From CAYVMN01 sp964452575 (GTDB taxonomy: Bacteria > Desulfobacterota > DSM-4660 > Desulfatiglandales > Desulfatiglandaceae), in NCBI GenBank assembly GCA_964452575.1, contig CAYVMN010000051.1:1-22716 (forward strand): a DNA stretch of 22,716 bases, in the 5' to 3' direction. The notes under the pieces were generated by a model. It was given only the letters and a program-made list of their open reading frames with translations. It ran no database searches and was not told the DNA's origin. Shown here piece after piece: positions 6,690 through 14,897 of this stretch. Position 1 is the stretch's first letter. Every line of letters begins with the position of its first letter. The position numbers and the translations under genes were made by a program.

Positions 6690-8129
6690 CTAAATTTCTT
6701 GACTTAACAGATCGGCCAGGTTTCGATTGCTCAGAACAGACCTTGCAGCCTCGAGTGCCTCTTCAGCCACCCTCCCCCCTGGAGAACCCCCCGCCGCCTT
6801 GCCATAAACCATGTCGATGAGTCCGGCTATGTCCGTCTCTTTTACCGGTCCGGCAGGCACATAACCGTCCTCCTTCCCTTCCACGCGTCTGACAAAACCT
6901 GCTTCAAGCAGATCCCTCAGGGCCCGCCCCACCTGATTCTCCGGCTGCCGGAGGCGGAGAGAGAGGCCCTCACGATTTGCCATCTCCCTTCTTTTGAATT
7001 GCTCAAAGACCGCAACAAGCACGTCTATATACAGTGCGAGTCGGGAACCGCTGGTCAGGACACCCCTTCTTGGGACATACACGTGCCAGGTCTTTATGGC
7101 AAAGGACAGTTCTGCGCCAGCCAGGAAGATAATCCATCCCACATATATCCACAAGAGAAAGAGAGGAACAGTCGCGAAGGAACCATAAATGGCATTATAC
7201 CGTGCTACCCCGATCTGTAGCTTCAGATATAGGGCCTGGACCAATATCCAGGCAATGCCACCGAAAAGACCGCCAATAAATGCGGACAGGCGGGGGACCC
7301 TTGTGTTGGGGAGAAATCGATAAAGGACGGTAAATGTCAAAACCACAACCGCCCCTGGAACCGTCTTGAGCAAGAGAGGTTCCATCCATGCTCCAGGAAG
7401 GACGGCCTTCAACCTGCCAAGCAGCGCCGGACTTTCAAGGACAGTCATGGCCGCAAGGCCCACGTTTATCGCTATCGGCAGCAAGATCATTACCCCTAGA
7501 TAATTTAATATCTTGAGTCCGAGGGGGCGTTCCTTTTCGACGTGCCATATGGCATTCATTGACTGCTCAAGGCTTCCGAAAAACGGAATCACAATAATGA
7601 TTATTCCCAGGATTCCGGCCAACCCAAGGGTCGCAAAATTTGTTCGATCCACATAATTGAATACCTTGTCTACAGCCGTCCTCAGGTGTATCGACAATGC
7701 CTCTTGAGCCAGGGCCTTTGAGGCCTCCTGGACTTCCCCTTGTCCATTTTTCCCATTGTTCTCATCAGAAGAGGCCTGATCTTGCGTTTCTTTCAAGGAG
7801 TCGAAGGCCAGCAGCCTGTCAAAGAAACGATAGACCTCCACGCGCGACTTTCCTTCATCACCAAGACCCTTTAAAACTGCTGTCCCGAGCGCAAGCATCG
7901 GCACTATGGAAATAAAGACCATCAGCGTCAGTCCCCTGGCCCGCAGGGTAATAGCCTCGATCCGCATCTGTTCAACCACGATAAACAGAATCCTAGGGAC
8001 CACATTGAATGGAACCTGCCAACGGGGAATTTCGGATCTGGGCTCTGTCCAGATCCATGAAAAAAAGGCCCTTCTCTTCTCCCGCATCAGGCCCGGGATG
8101 CCTTTGCTTCGTTGCGTTCTTGTGGTCAT
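6690..8129 (-). CDS. YihY/BrkB-family membrane protein with C-terminal winged-helix-like extension
   Basis: 479-residue inner-membrane protein of the YihY/BrkB family (once misnamed RNase BN). About six membrane segments lie between residues 60 and 340, with family segments such as SLEQSMNAIWHVEKERPLG, PNTRVPRLSAFIGGLFGGIAW and YGSFATVPLFLLWIYVGWIIFLAGAEL. An insert rich in Gln, Glu and Ser (about 112-140) lies in the first large loop. The last 120 residues, after the membrane part, look like a winged helix (LRLRQPENQVGRALRDLLEAGFVRRVEG), absent from the roughly 290-residue E. coli YihY. No clear ribosome-binding site precedes the ATG; an in-frame ATG 14 codons later is no better. Function unknown. 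Confidence 0.85.
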   Translation of the reverse strand: MTTRTQRSKGIPGLMREKRRAFFSWIWTEPRSEIPRWQVPFNVVPRILFIVVEQMRIEAITLRARGLTLMVFISIVPMLALGTAVLKGLGDEGKSRVEVYRFFDRLLAFDSLKETQDQASSDENNGKNGQGEVQEASKALAQEALSIHLRTAVDKVFNYVDRTNFATLGLAGILGIIIIVIPFFGSLEQSMNAIWHVEKERPLGLKILNYLGVMILLPIAINVGLAAMTVLESPALLGRLKAVLPGAWMEPLLLKTVPGAVVVLTFTVLYRFLPNTRVPRLSAFIGGLFGGIAWILVQALYLKLQIGVARYNAIYGSFATVPLFLLWIYVGWIIFLAGAELSFAIKTWHVYVPRRGVLTSGSRLALYIDVLVAVFEQFKRREMANREGLSLRLRQPENQVGRALRDLLEAGFVRRVEGKEDGYVPAGPVKETDIAGLIDMVYGKAAGGSPGGRVAEEALEAARSVLSNRNLADLLSQEI

Positions 8130-8199
8130 CCTACAGCTCAGAGCGCCGTCCCCTCAAAACCATGGCTCTCTTTTTTTCGAGTAAACAAAATGGGCCTCA

Positions 8200-8236
8200 A
8201 GCGTTTTGAAAACACTGAGGCGGCCTTTCTTTCAAA
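8200..8236. repeat. Fragment resembling the ends of the 307-bp mobile element
   Basis: The segment reads GCGTTTTGAAAACACTGAGG (8201-8220) followed by CGGCCTTTCTTTCAAA. The first part matches the left end of the element at 19861-19880 in 18 of 20 bases; the second matches its right end at 20124-20141 almost exactly (TGCCTTTCTTTCAAA there). It therefore looks like two element ends joined with the middle lost. The terminal GTAACAC is missing at both sides, so it is not an intact copy. Confidence 0.4.
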
Positions 8237-8246
8237 CCTAAAAACT

Positions 8247-8401
8247 GCAATTAGCTTTTAGCAATTAGCCGTTAGCTTAAAGGTCTCGAGCATTTGCATG
8301 ACTTCTCCGTATATTGGAACTCTCATTTTTTGACGCCAACTTATTTCGCCTTAGGTACTTGAAACAATATTGCTAATAGCTAACGGCTAACCGCTAATTG
8401 C
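8247..8401. repeat. Inverted pair of four-unit heptamer arrays (NNTTAGC)
   Basis: At 8249-8276 there are four tandem heptamers, AATTAGC, TTTTAGC, AATTAGC and CGTTAGC, preceded by GC. At 8372-8399, read on the minus strand, there are four more: AATTAGC, GGTTAGC, CGTTAGC and TATTAGC, again bounded by GC (8400-8401). TTAGC is invariant in all eight units while the first two bases vary. The arrays point toward each other across 95 bp. This exact symmetry suggests a small structured or mobile element. Confidence 0.7.
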
Positions 8402-8430
8402 ATCTTTTGGGTCAAAAGTGAAAAGATTAG

Positions 8431-8443
8431 CTCCTTTTAGGAG
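8431..8443 (-). terminator. Weak hairpin downstream of the SDR gene
   Basis: On the minus strand CTCCT and AGGAG form a 5-bp stem with a 3-base loop, followed by CTAATCTTTTC. It lies about 31 nt after the SDR stop codon. The stem is short and the T-tract broken, so it is at best a weak intrinsic terminator. Confidence 0.3.
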
Positions 8444-8474
8444 ACTCAGATCGTTGTTCAATATATCGCCTCGT

Positions 8475-9224
8475 CTACCGAATTGGCCTGCCGCCGGATA
8501 CCGTCAGGATCTCCCCGGTTATAAAGTTTGCATCATCAGATGCCAGAAAAAGGGCTGCTCTCGCTACCTCATCCGGTTTGCCTATCCTCCTCAAAATGGA
8601 TTCTTCAGCCTGCATTCGGGTTATTTCAACCGGCAAAGATTGAGTCATGTCGCTTTCTATGACGCCAGGACAGATCGCGTTTACATTTATGTGGGGCCCA
8701 AGGCTTACTGCGAGCGATCGGGTCAGGCCTATGATACCGGTTTTGGAAACAACATATGGGGTGTTGCTGACGGCTGTTTTCTCTGCCAATCCGGCGACCG
8801 AAGACATGTTGATGATCTTGCCTCTCTTTTTGCTGAGCATGATAGGGGCGACCTCCTTGGCGCATAGGTAGGCCCCCTTAAGGTTCGTGTTTAACGTCCT
8901 ATCCCATATTTCCTCGGTAGATGTGAGGAAAGTAGTTTTCATCCATATCCCCGCATTATTGACCAGGATATCTATGGTGCGAAATCTTCTCACAACTTCT
9001 TGAACCATCCTTTTGACCTGGTCTCCCATTGAGACATCCGCTCTTATGACCTGCGCCTCACCACCCAGTTTATGGATTTCATCCGCGAGGTTTTTGGCTC
9101 CTTCCTCAAAAGTGAGGTAATTTATCGCCACCATGGCCCCTTCTTCTGCGAACAACTTCCCTATGGAACGACCAATACCCCGGCCACCGCCCGTGATAAG
9201 CGCTACTTTTCCCTTTAGCCTCAT
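8475..9224 (-). CDS. SDR-family NAD(P)-dependent oxidoreductase (FabG-like)
   Basis: A classical short-chain dehydrogenase of 249 residues from the ATG at 9222-9224. It has the cofactor loop TGGGRGIG near the N-terminus, NNAG after the fourth strand, the catalytic Ser in MSSVAG, YVVSK (Tyr and Lys), and CPGVIESDM after the sixth strand. It ends with the usual TGEILTVSGG. Likely a hydroxyacyl-CoA, hydroxyacyl-ACP or alcohol dehydrogenase; substrate unknown. A GTG two codons upstream (9228-9230) could also start the frame, but GAGG lies 5 bases before the ATG and overlaps too closely with the GTG. It is transcribed away from the FAD-dependent reductase at 9496, which may belong to the same pathway. 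Confidence 0.92.
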   Translation of the reverse strand: MRLKGKVALITGGGRGIGRSIGKLFAEEGAMVAINYLTFEEGAKNLADEIHKLGGEAQVIRADVSMGDQVKRMVQEVVRRFRTIDILVNNAGIWMKTTFLTSTEEIWDRTLNTNLKGAYLCAKEVAPIMLSKKRGKIINMSSVAGLAEKTAVSNTPYVVSKTGIIGLTRSLAVSLGPHINVNAICPGVIESDMTQSLPVEITRMQAEESILRRIGKPDEVARAALFLASDDANFITGEILTVSGGRPIR

Positions 9225-9414
9225 GATCACCTCGACACAGAAGTTGAAAGAAATATGATGCCATCTTTCATTCGATTCTAGACCACTCGTTTTCCGTTGT
9301 CCATTTGGAAAAAGAGTTCAGGCATACATATGACCCGGTTTCTTTAGAAATTCGATGCTTTATTTTAGGGACTCAATCTGCTACCTAGTTCTTAGGGGGT
9401 GGAGCGGAATGGGC

Positions 9415-9445
9415 TTGACAACCTGTGGGCAAGGGTGTGTACAAC
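9415..9445 (+). promoter_or_regulatory. Tentative promoter of the FAD-dependent reductase gene
   Basis: A perfect -35 box TTGACA (9415-9420) lies in the divergent gap 9225-9495. The -10 is poor: TGTACA at 17 bases or TACAAC at 19. Nothing convincing was found for the SDR gene on the other strand in the same gap. Confidence 0.3.
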
Positions 9446-9495
9446 GGGTATGCCAACAAAAAAGATAGAGACGAAGAGGGGGGACCAAGACCAAT

Positions 9496-10965
9496 ATGAA
9501 GGACAAAGGCCAGGAATATGAGGCCCCATGGGATTTGGAAGCGGATGTAGTCATTGTGGGCGCTGGGGGAGCCGGGCTTGCTGCTGCCGTTGAGGCGTCA
9601 GGTTCGGGGGTAGATACCATCGTATTTGAGAAGCAATCCCGCATTTGTGATTCCTCTACCGCCCTCAGCGCTGGGATAATCAGTTTTGCTGGAACGGATG
9701 TGCAGGAAAAACAGGGAATCCATGATTCAAATGATTTGTTTTATCAGGACATCATGGAGGTAGGCCTCCAGAAAGGTGATCCACGCATGGTCCACGCCTA
9801 TGTCATCAATCAACTTGACACCTTCTACTGGCTAACAAACCTGGGGCTCAAATGGGGCAATGTCTCTGCCGCCGCAGGGATGAGTGTGCCCCGCGGGCAT
9901 TTCACCGACCCACTCGAATGTGTCAGAATTCTGAACGCCGCGGCTGAAATGAGAGGGACACGGATCTTCCTTAATTCTGCTGTGACGGGACTTGTCACAA
10001 AAAATGAGAAAAGGGTCGTCGGATGTCATTTTGTAAGGGCCGGACATGCTGCTCGGGCCAGGGCCCGAAAAGGGGTTGTGCTGGCCACAGGGGGCTTTGC
10101 CCGGGATCCCAAGAGATTGGGGGGCATTGACCCGAGATTCCCTGGCGTGACGGCGACCGCTGGATTGGGACATACGGGAGACGCACTCCGATGGGCAGAG
10201 GCCCTGGGGGCTCAATTGAAGGACATGGAATATGTGAAACCCAGCTTCGAACTCCACGTTCGAGGGAAATCGTCGAGGGAAATCCTTTTGATGTTCTATC
10301 TTGGTGCGATTATTGTCGACAAGAGGGGTAGACGATTTGTCAATGAATCCATTTCCTATAAGGAAATCGGCATGGCCTGTCTGGATCGACCCCATGGAGT
10401 CGGTTTCCAGGTATTTGATCAGAAGATATATGACCTGGGGGTGAGAAACGCAAGAAGGGCCGGCGCCTCAATACCTGTGGAGAAGTTCGTGATGGGGCTT
10501 GATGAGGGCAGGATCAGACTGTTAAAGAGGGCCCATACAATCGATGAACTGGCGGGCCAAATGGGGGTTCCCTCGGATACATTGAGCAAAACTATCGACC
10601 ATTACAACACCGGTGCAAAAAACGGGAGAGATATGGATTTCGGCAGGACCACCTTGTCAGGACGTGTCGGGAGTCTCACGTGCATAGACACGCCACCCTT
10701 TTACGCATACGAAACCAAGAGTCATTTCCTGGCAACCTATGCAGGACTTACGGTTGACGAGGAGATGCGTGTGCTGACCTTCAGGGGAAAGGTCCCCGGA
10801 TTATATGCCGCAGGTGAAGTTGTCGGCGGGTTCCATGGGGCCAGTTATCACACGGGAACTGCATTGGGCAAGGCCCTTATCTTTGGTCGGATTGCGGGAA
10901 GGAATGCCTCACAGGGGCGCTTCTGCGCTTCACCAATTCTTCCTTCAGAAACGAGCCAACCCTGA
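9496..10965 (+). CDS. FAD-dependent oxidoreductase of the fumarate reductase/succinate dehydrogenase flavoprotein family
   Basis: The 489-residue protein has an N-terminal dinucleotide fold (VVIVGAGGAGLAAAVEA, about 19-35, then Glu46 for ribose binding), a second FAD contact (VVLATGGFARDP), the family strand GRRFVNES, and a C-terminal FAD segment (GLYAAGEVVGGFHGASYH followed by TGTALGKALIFGRIAG). There is no signal peptide, heme motif or Fe-S motif, so it should be a soluble cytoplasmic flavoprotein of the FccA/3-ketosteroid-dehydrogenase-like group. It probably reduces or introduces a C=C bond next to a carbonyl or carboxylate; substrate unknown. The ATG is the only start after an upstream in-frame stop; a G-rich stretch lies rather far (about 13 bases) before it. 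It diverges from the SDR gene. Confidence 0.88.
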   Translation: MKDKGQEYEAPWDLEADVVIVGAGGAGLAAAVEASGSGVDTIVFEKQSRICDSSTALSAGIISFAGTDVQEKQGIHDSNDLFYQDIMEVGLQKGDPRMVHAYVINQLDTFYWLTNLGLKWGNVSAAAGMSVPRGHFTDPLECVRILNAAAEMRGTRIFLNSAVTGLVTKNEKRVVGCHFVRAGHAARARARKGVVLATGGFARDPKRLGGIDPRFPGVTATAGLGHTGDALRWAEALGAQLKDMEYVKPSFELHVRGKSSREILLMFYLGAIIVDKRGRRFVNESISYKEIGMACLDRPHGVGFQVFDQKIYDLGVRNARRAGASIPVEKFVMGLDEGRIRLLKRAHTIDELAGQMGVPSDTLSKTIDHYNTGAKNGRDMDFGRTTLSGRVGSLTCIDTPPFYAYETKSHFLATYAGLTVDEEMRVLTFRGKVPGLYAAGEVVGGFHGASYHTGTALGKALIFGRIAGRNASQGRFCASPILPSETSQP

Positions 10966-11010
10966 AAAGGCCTGGGCCAGTGGTTTCTTCGTGTCAGGAC
11001 AGGCCTTCAG
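10962..11010. repeat. Imperfect inverted repeat over the stop codon of the flavoprotein gene
   Basis: CTGAAAAGGCCTG (10962-10974) pairs with CAGGCCTTCAG (11000-11010) with a two-base bulge. It overlaps the TGA at 10963-10965 and sits between convergent genes. No T-tract follows on the plus strand. It may slow transcription or protect the 3' end; a true terminator is not shown. The rest of the 174-bp convergent gap has only short broken repeats. Confidence 0.35.
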
Positions 11011-11139
11011 ACACGCACCGCAGAAATCATACCCCCCCAATGTTTTTCTTGTTTGACCGGACCCCTCATTAACTTCTTCCGAATCGGCCAGCCCTTGGGC
11101 AAACCAGAGAAGACCCAATGGACCGGCCAAGATCCCTGC

Positions 11140-12528
11140 TCAGGCAGCCGGTGCGTCGCTTGAGATCCTTTTTGAAAGCTCGGATATGTCTGAGACCTTC
11201 TCTAGATCGAAGATCCATTGCATGAAATCCAGGGCGGTCTCCCTTTTTACCTGATCTGAGGTAAGACGACAAAATTTATCCCCCGCCCGAGCCCTGTCTA
11301 GCGCGTAATTGGCCATGTCTACCAGGTCTTGATCTCCGGTGATGATGTTCCCGTTCTTTAGCCTTATCTCAATCCGGGTATCAAGGAATCCCATGTCCTC
11401 GACGCTTATTGTGTTTACCTTACTTGCCAGGTCTAGGAGTCTGGGATCGTCTAACCCGGATAGATAACTATCCACTTTCAGATCCCCATGATAGAGTGCC
11501 GCTGCGATGGAAAACGGCTTGCTCAAAAGGGCCTGATCTATTGTGTTAAAGGGGCCATGGTAGTCTCCACCCGGATATGCCTTGTTTGGCGGTGACACCC
11601 ACACGTGAATCTCTTCAACCTCTTTTGGATCTATCCTATGTTGTTTTGCTAGGACTCCGATGATGTCAACCCCAATCTGGTTATAACCACAGGTGGCGAA
11701 AGGCTTGAAAATATTCTTGACAACCTCGAAATCCTGACCCAATGTGCTGACAATCTCATGCCTCTTGGAGAGGATCTCGGACCTCAACTGCTGCCCCCCG
11801 AAACAGGCGAAGAAACCACATTCCCCTTCCAGCGTCGCCTTTGCTCCCGGGGCCCCCCTTTTCGCCAGCGCAGCGGCCATAATACCGTTCCTTATGGCAA
11901 TGCCGTTTTGAAACCGCCACTCCATGGAACCTGTATTTGAGGCCTGCAGGAGCCCGCATGAGCAGTTCGCCGCTAAAGCGATTGCGTTGTGTAATTGTTT
12001 GCGTGTAAGGCCCATTAGTTTTCCGGCAGCCACAGCAGCTGCGAAAGGCCCGAAGACCGGACTGGCACGAAATCCGCGGCTAACTATGACCTGACCCGAT
12101 TTCACACTAATTCTTCCGACAACCTCATAGGCGGCAACAACAGACGACAAAAGATCTTTCCCCCCTTTCTTCTCTTGTTCCGCGGTGGCAATTGCCGTCG
12201 GGACGATCAAGGAGCCCATGTGACCGACCGTTGACTCTTGCATATCATCGTGAAGGATACTGTGCATGAGGAGGCAGTTTGCCCAGGCAGTGCTTTCCAG
12301 GTCACTTTTTTCTCCGCTAACCCATACTGTGCAGTTTCCTTCCTTTTTCATACCTTTCCAAAGATCGAGGGCAATCTCCGACGATGGCAACCGGTAACCG
12401 GCAAAGGCGCATGCAATACCGTCGGCAATGCTGATCTTTGCCTTTTCCACTGCTTCGGTTGGTAAATGCTCGAAAGAAAGCCCGTAAACAAATTCCGATA
12501 AGACTTCAGCCAATGTTCCCTCGGCCAT
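11140..12528 (-). CDS. MmgE/PrpD-family protein
   Basis: 462 residues spanning the MmgE/PrpD fold (2-methylcitrate dehydratase, cis-aconitate decarboxylase and relatives). The family's His/Asp-rich segment is at 89-103 (HSILHDDMQESTVGH). The substrate-loop region reads SMEWRFQNGIAIRNG, typical of a subfamily distinct from the AKRLHAG type seen in many MmgE proteins. PFATCGYNQ and the C-terminal LPS-like sensor segment are present. It probably hydrates, dehydrates or decarboxylates a polycarboxylic acid; the substrate cannot be told, and no prpB/prpC is next to it. AGGAGG lies 5 bases before the ATG, an excellent ribosome site. It is the last gene of the minus-strand cluster, 19 bp after the CoA-transferase gene. 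Confidence 0.9.
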   Translation of the reverse strand: MAEGTLAEVLSEFVYGLSFEHLPTEAVEKAKISIADGIACAFAGYRLPSSEIALDLWKGMKKEGNCTVWVSGEKSDLESTAWANCLLMHSILHDDMQESTVGHMGSLIVPTAIATAEQEKKGGKDLLSSVVAAYEVVGRISVKSGQVIVSRGFRASPVFGPFAAAVAAGKLMGLTRKQLHNAIALAANCSCGLLQASNTGSMEWRFQNGIAIRNGIMAAALAKRGAPGAKATLEGECGFFACFGGQQLRSEILSKRHEIVSTLGQDFEVVKNIFKPFATCGYNQIGVDIIGVLAKQHRIDPKEVEEIHVWVSPPNKAYPGGDYHGPFNTIDQALLSKPFSIAAALYHGDLKVDSYLSGLDDPRLLDLASKVNTISVEDMGFLDTRIEIRLKNGNIITGDQDLVDMANYALDRARAGDKFCRLTSDQVKRETALDFMQWIFDLEKVSDISELSKRISSDAPAA

Positions 12529-12547
12529 TTGATCCTCCTTTGTGTCT

Positions 12548-14029
12548 TTATTTCTTCATAGAGCCATTTTTCATAAATCTCTCATGAAAGGAAAATGCCT
12601 CTTCCAATAAGTGCGGTTCGTGTCCGCCTCCCTCCTTTTTTGCCATCTCAAAGTATTCTCGAAGAATGGGGCGATAGTCTGGGTGGGAGCAGCACCCTAT
12701 AATCTTTTCAGCCCGCCCCAGTGGAGAGGCTCCTCGTAAATCCGCTAATCCTTGTTCGGTTACGACGATGTCAACACCGTGTTCAGGGATATCCACGTGC
12801 GACACCATGGGTACAATAGAAGATATATTCTCGCCCTTGGCTGTTGAGGGGAGGAGGATCACAGAGAGATAGGCGTTCATTGCAAATTCGCTCACCCCCC
12901 CGATCCCGCTCACCACATCCCCATTCATGATATGACTCGAGTTGGCATGTCCGTAAATATCCACCTCGATGGCCCCGTTCAAGGCAAGAAGGCCGAGTCT
13001 CATGATGACCTCAGGGCAGTCTGTGATTTCGACAGGTCTTATCACGATATGTCTTTTGTAATGATCGAGATCTTTGAGGAGTTTTTCCTCCCCTTGGGAC
13101 GAAAGCTGGAGGCCGGAACCCGTAGCCGCCCTTATCTTGCCCTGGTCGATAAGATCAAGAATCGGGTCGTTGAGAATCGCGGAGTAAAACTCCAGCCCCT
13201 GAAATGGAGATTGCCCCAGGTCCTCAAGAATAGCCCTCGGGATCCTGCCTAACCCGATTTCGATAGGCCGTAGGCTTTGGGGAAGCCGGCCTGCGGAAAC
13301 CTCCTGGTTCAAAAAGTCCATGAGATTCTTGCTGATTGCTTTGCTTATGTCGTCTGGCTGACCCTCTGGAAGTCTGGATTCTGGGCGCGTTGATGGAACA
13401 ATATAGATAACCTTCTCAGGATTCACAGGGATATAGGATGTCCCAATTCGGTCATCAACCTTTCTTATGGGAATCATTTCCCTATATGGAGGAACTCCCG
13501 GGATGTAGATGTCATGGAATTCTCCCAATTCCAGAGGATAATAGGTGTTCAGTTGAACGATCACATGCCTTGCAGCCTGGACAAAATTCGGCATATCCGC
13601 AAGGCGATAAGAGGGAATCAGACTTCCTCCCTCGGTAATACCCACTGCCTCTACAATTGCAAAATCCAGGATCCCAAGTTCGCCGCTCCTGATCCCCTGA
13701 TAAAAAAAACCAAGACGCGTGTCCAGATACTCGACACGTCTTGCATTGATCGATTTCCTCAGTACGGTCTGTTGACCGATCCTCCGCCCGATCGCGCCAA
13801 GATCACCAAGAGTGTGGTCAGCTCTCACCTCGTATACTCCGGACCAAAGGTTGATCCGAAAATCCCTATCCCCTTTAGCCTTTCTTTCCAGGGCCTCACA
13901 AATCGGCAGAAGGTCACTGGACACTCCGACGGACATACCCGTCTTTATGGATTCTACCGCCCTATCTGCCTCCACAACCCTGGTAAGGAGTTTCTTGCAC
14001 CTGATTCTTTCACTTAATTCAGACACCAT
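12548..14029 (-). CDS. Acetyl-CoA hydrolase/transferase-family protein with altered catalytic Glu
   Basis: The 493-residue protein matches the Ach1/Cat1/succinyl-CoA:acetate CoA-transferase family. Hallmarks near the C-terminus are EVDIYGHANSSHIMNG (355-370), GIGGVSEFAMNAYLS (375-389) and VTEQGLADLRGASP (423-436). In active relatives the catalytic Glu lies in a motif like YTEVLQD; the matching segment here is YSAILND (282-288) with Ala284 in its place. The following LDLIDQGKIRAATG aligns well, so the register seems reliable. It may therefore be inactive as a ping-pong transferase, use another residue, or serve as a binding protein. The gene starts 6 bp after the MBL stop, and its ribosome-binding GAGG overlaps that stop region. 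The start may be this ATG or the GTG one codon later, which has better spacing. Confidence 0.85.
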   Translation of the reverse strand: MVSELSERIRCKKLLTRVVEADRAVESIKTGMSVGVSSDLLPICEALERKAKGDRDFRINLWSGVYEVRADHTLGDLGAIGRRIGQQTVLRKSINARRVEYLDTRLGFFYQGIRSGELGILDFAIVEAVGITEGGSLIPSYRLADMPNFVQAARHVIVQLNTYYPLELGEFHDIYIPGVPPYREMIPIRKVDDRIGTSYIPVNPEKVIYIVPSTRPESRLPEGQPDDISKAISKNLMDFLNQEVSAGRLPQSLRPIEIGLGRIPRAILEDLGQSPFQGLEFYSAILNDPILDLIDQGKIRAATGSGLQLSSQGEEKLLKDLDHYKRHIVIRPVEITDCPEVIMRLGLLALNGAIEVDIYGHANSSHIMNGDVVSGIGGVSEFAMNAYLSVILLPSTAKGENISSIVPMVSHVDIPEHGVDIVVTEQGLADLRGASPLGRAEKIIGCCSHPDYRPILREYFEMAKKEGGGHEPHLLEEAFSFHERFMKNGSMKK

Positions 14030-14035
14030 ATCCTC

Positions 14036-14875
14036 TTAGTCTACCTGATCAAAGGCCCTCAATACACCGTAGGTAATGAGTCTTCTGTTGTAATCTTCCT
14101 CTTCATCGGGTCTTGGCAAATAGGCGAGCATGCGAGTGACCATACGCTGGGCGACCTCTTCCTTTTTTATACCCCCCGTTTTCATCTGTCTGATCGATTC
14201 AAGCATCTGCTCAAAGTAATTAAGCTGCCGGGTGGCCATTTCCCTTCCTCCGACTTCCCCGTGTCCTGGGATGATGGTCTCCACTTCCATTTCCTCAACC
14301 TTCCTTAGTATGCTTACCCACGGATCAAATCTGGCACTTACCATGCCTGGATGGCAATTATTCTCCAGGATGTCTCCGGCAAAAAGGACCTTCTCCGAAG
14401 GAATATAGATCAGAATAGAATCCGATGAGTGACCCCCACCAAATCTTAGTTGAACCTCTGTGCCGCCCAGGTAGAGATTTAATTCATCGGAGAAGGTTAT
14501 TTGAGGGGTAATTATTTTGACCTTGCCGAACTTGCCCTCCCAGTCTTCCAGGTATTCCGGCCAAAACATGGCCACGTCCCTCTTGAGGTTTTCCTCATCC
14601 ATGTAAAATCGAAATCCCCTGGGTGCATTCTTGTGGGCGATGGTCCGGTGAGTTAAGAAACAATTACCCAACATATGATCGAAGTGACAGTGCGTATTAA
14701 TCAGATAGGTGATCCCCTTCTCATTTATCTTCCTGATTGTCTGGGCCCATTCCCTGGAATCTTCAGGCAAAAAAGGGCTATCCACAAGGATGGCGCCCTC
14801 CTTTGTGGAAATAAATCCCACATTCGGGACCAGATAACCGGTTTCCGTGTAGATCATATCCGAAATCTGCTTCAT
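14036..14875 (-). CDS. Metallo-beta-lactamase-fold hydrolase
   Basis: From the ATG at 14873-14875 the protein is 279 residues. Metal-binding motif HCHFDH is at residues 62-67, with later ligands in GGGHSSDS, FAGDILENN and IIPGHGEVGG. This is the full set for a two-metal hydrolase of the MBL superfamily. No signal peptide is visible. Substrate unknown; in this setting a thioesterase or lactonase is conceivable but unproven. An in-frame ATG 20 codons upstream (14935) would overlap livF by 38 bp and adds a segment unlike the family; both starts have weak ribosome sites. It follows livF after 22 bp and is tightly followed by the CoA-transferase gene, so it is part of the same transcript. Confidence 0.87.
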   Translation of the reverse strand: MKQISDMIYTETGYLVPNVGFISTKEGAILVDSPFLPEDSREWAQTIRKINEKGITYLINTHCHFDHMLGNCFLTHRTIAHKNAPRGFRFYMDEENLKRDVAMFWPEYLEDWEGKFGKVKIITPQITFSDELNLYLGGTEVQLRFGGGHSSDSILIYIPSEKVLFAGDILENNCHPGMVSARFDPWVSILRKVEEMEVETIIPGHGEVGGREMATRQLNYFEQMLESIRQMKTGGIKKEEVAQRMVTRMLAYLPRPDEEEDYNRRLITYGVLRAFDQVD

Positions 14876-14897
14876 GATTGTTTGCTTATCTAGCCGC

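Larger units (their letters stand above)
8130..8474. other. 345-bp gene-free gap built of repeats
   Basis: No credible coding frame is present. It holds, from left to right, a fragment resembling the ends of the mobile element at 19850-20156 (8200-8236), two inverted heptamer arrays (8247-8276 and 8372-8401) separated by a plain 95-bp spacer, an imperfect pair ATCTTTT/AAAAGAT (8402-8427), and a small hairpin (8431-8443) that may end SDR transcription. It separates two minus-strand genes. Confidence 0.7.

Noticed and set aside
8247..8401. CRISPR-like array
   Set aside because: Units are 7 bp, contiguous and without spacers, and no cas genes are present.
13514..14017. Plus-strand frame of 167 codons opposite the CoA-transferase gene
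   Set aside because: Shadow of a well-supported minus-strand gene; no ribosome site or family likeness.
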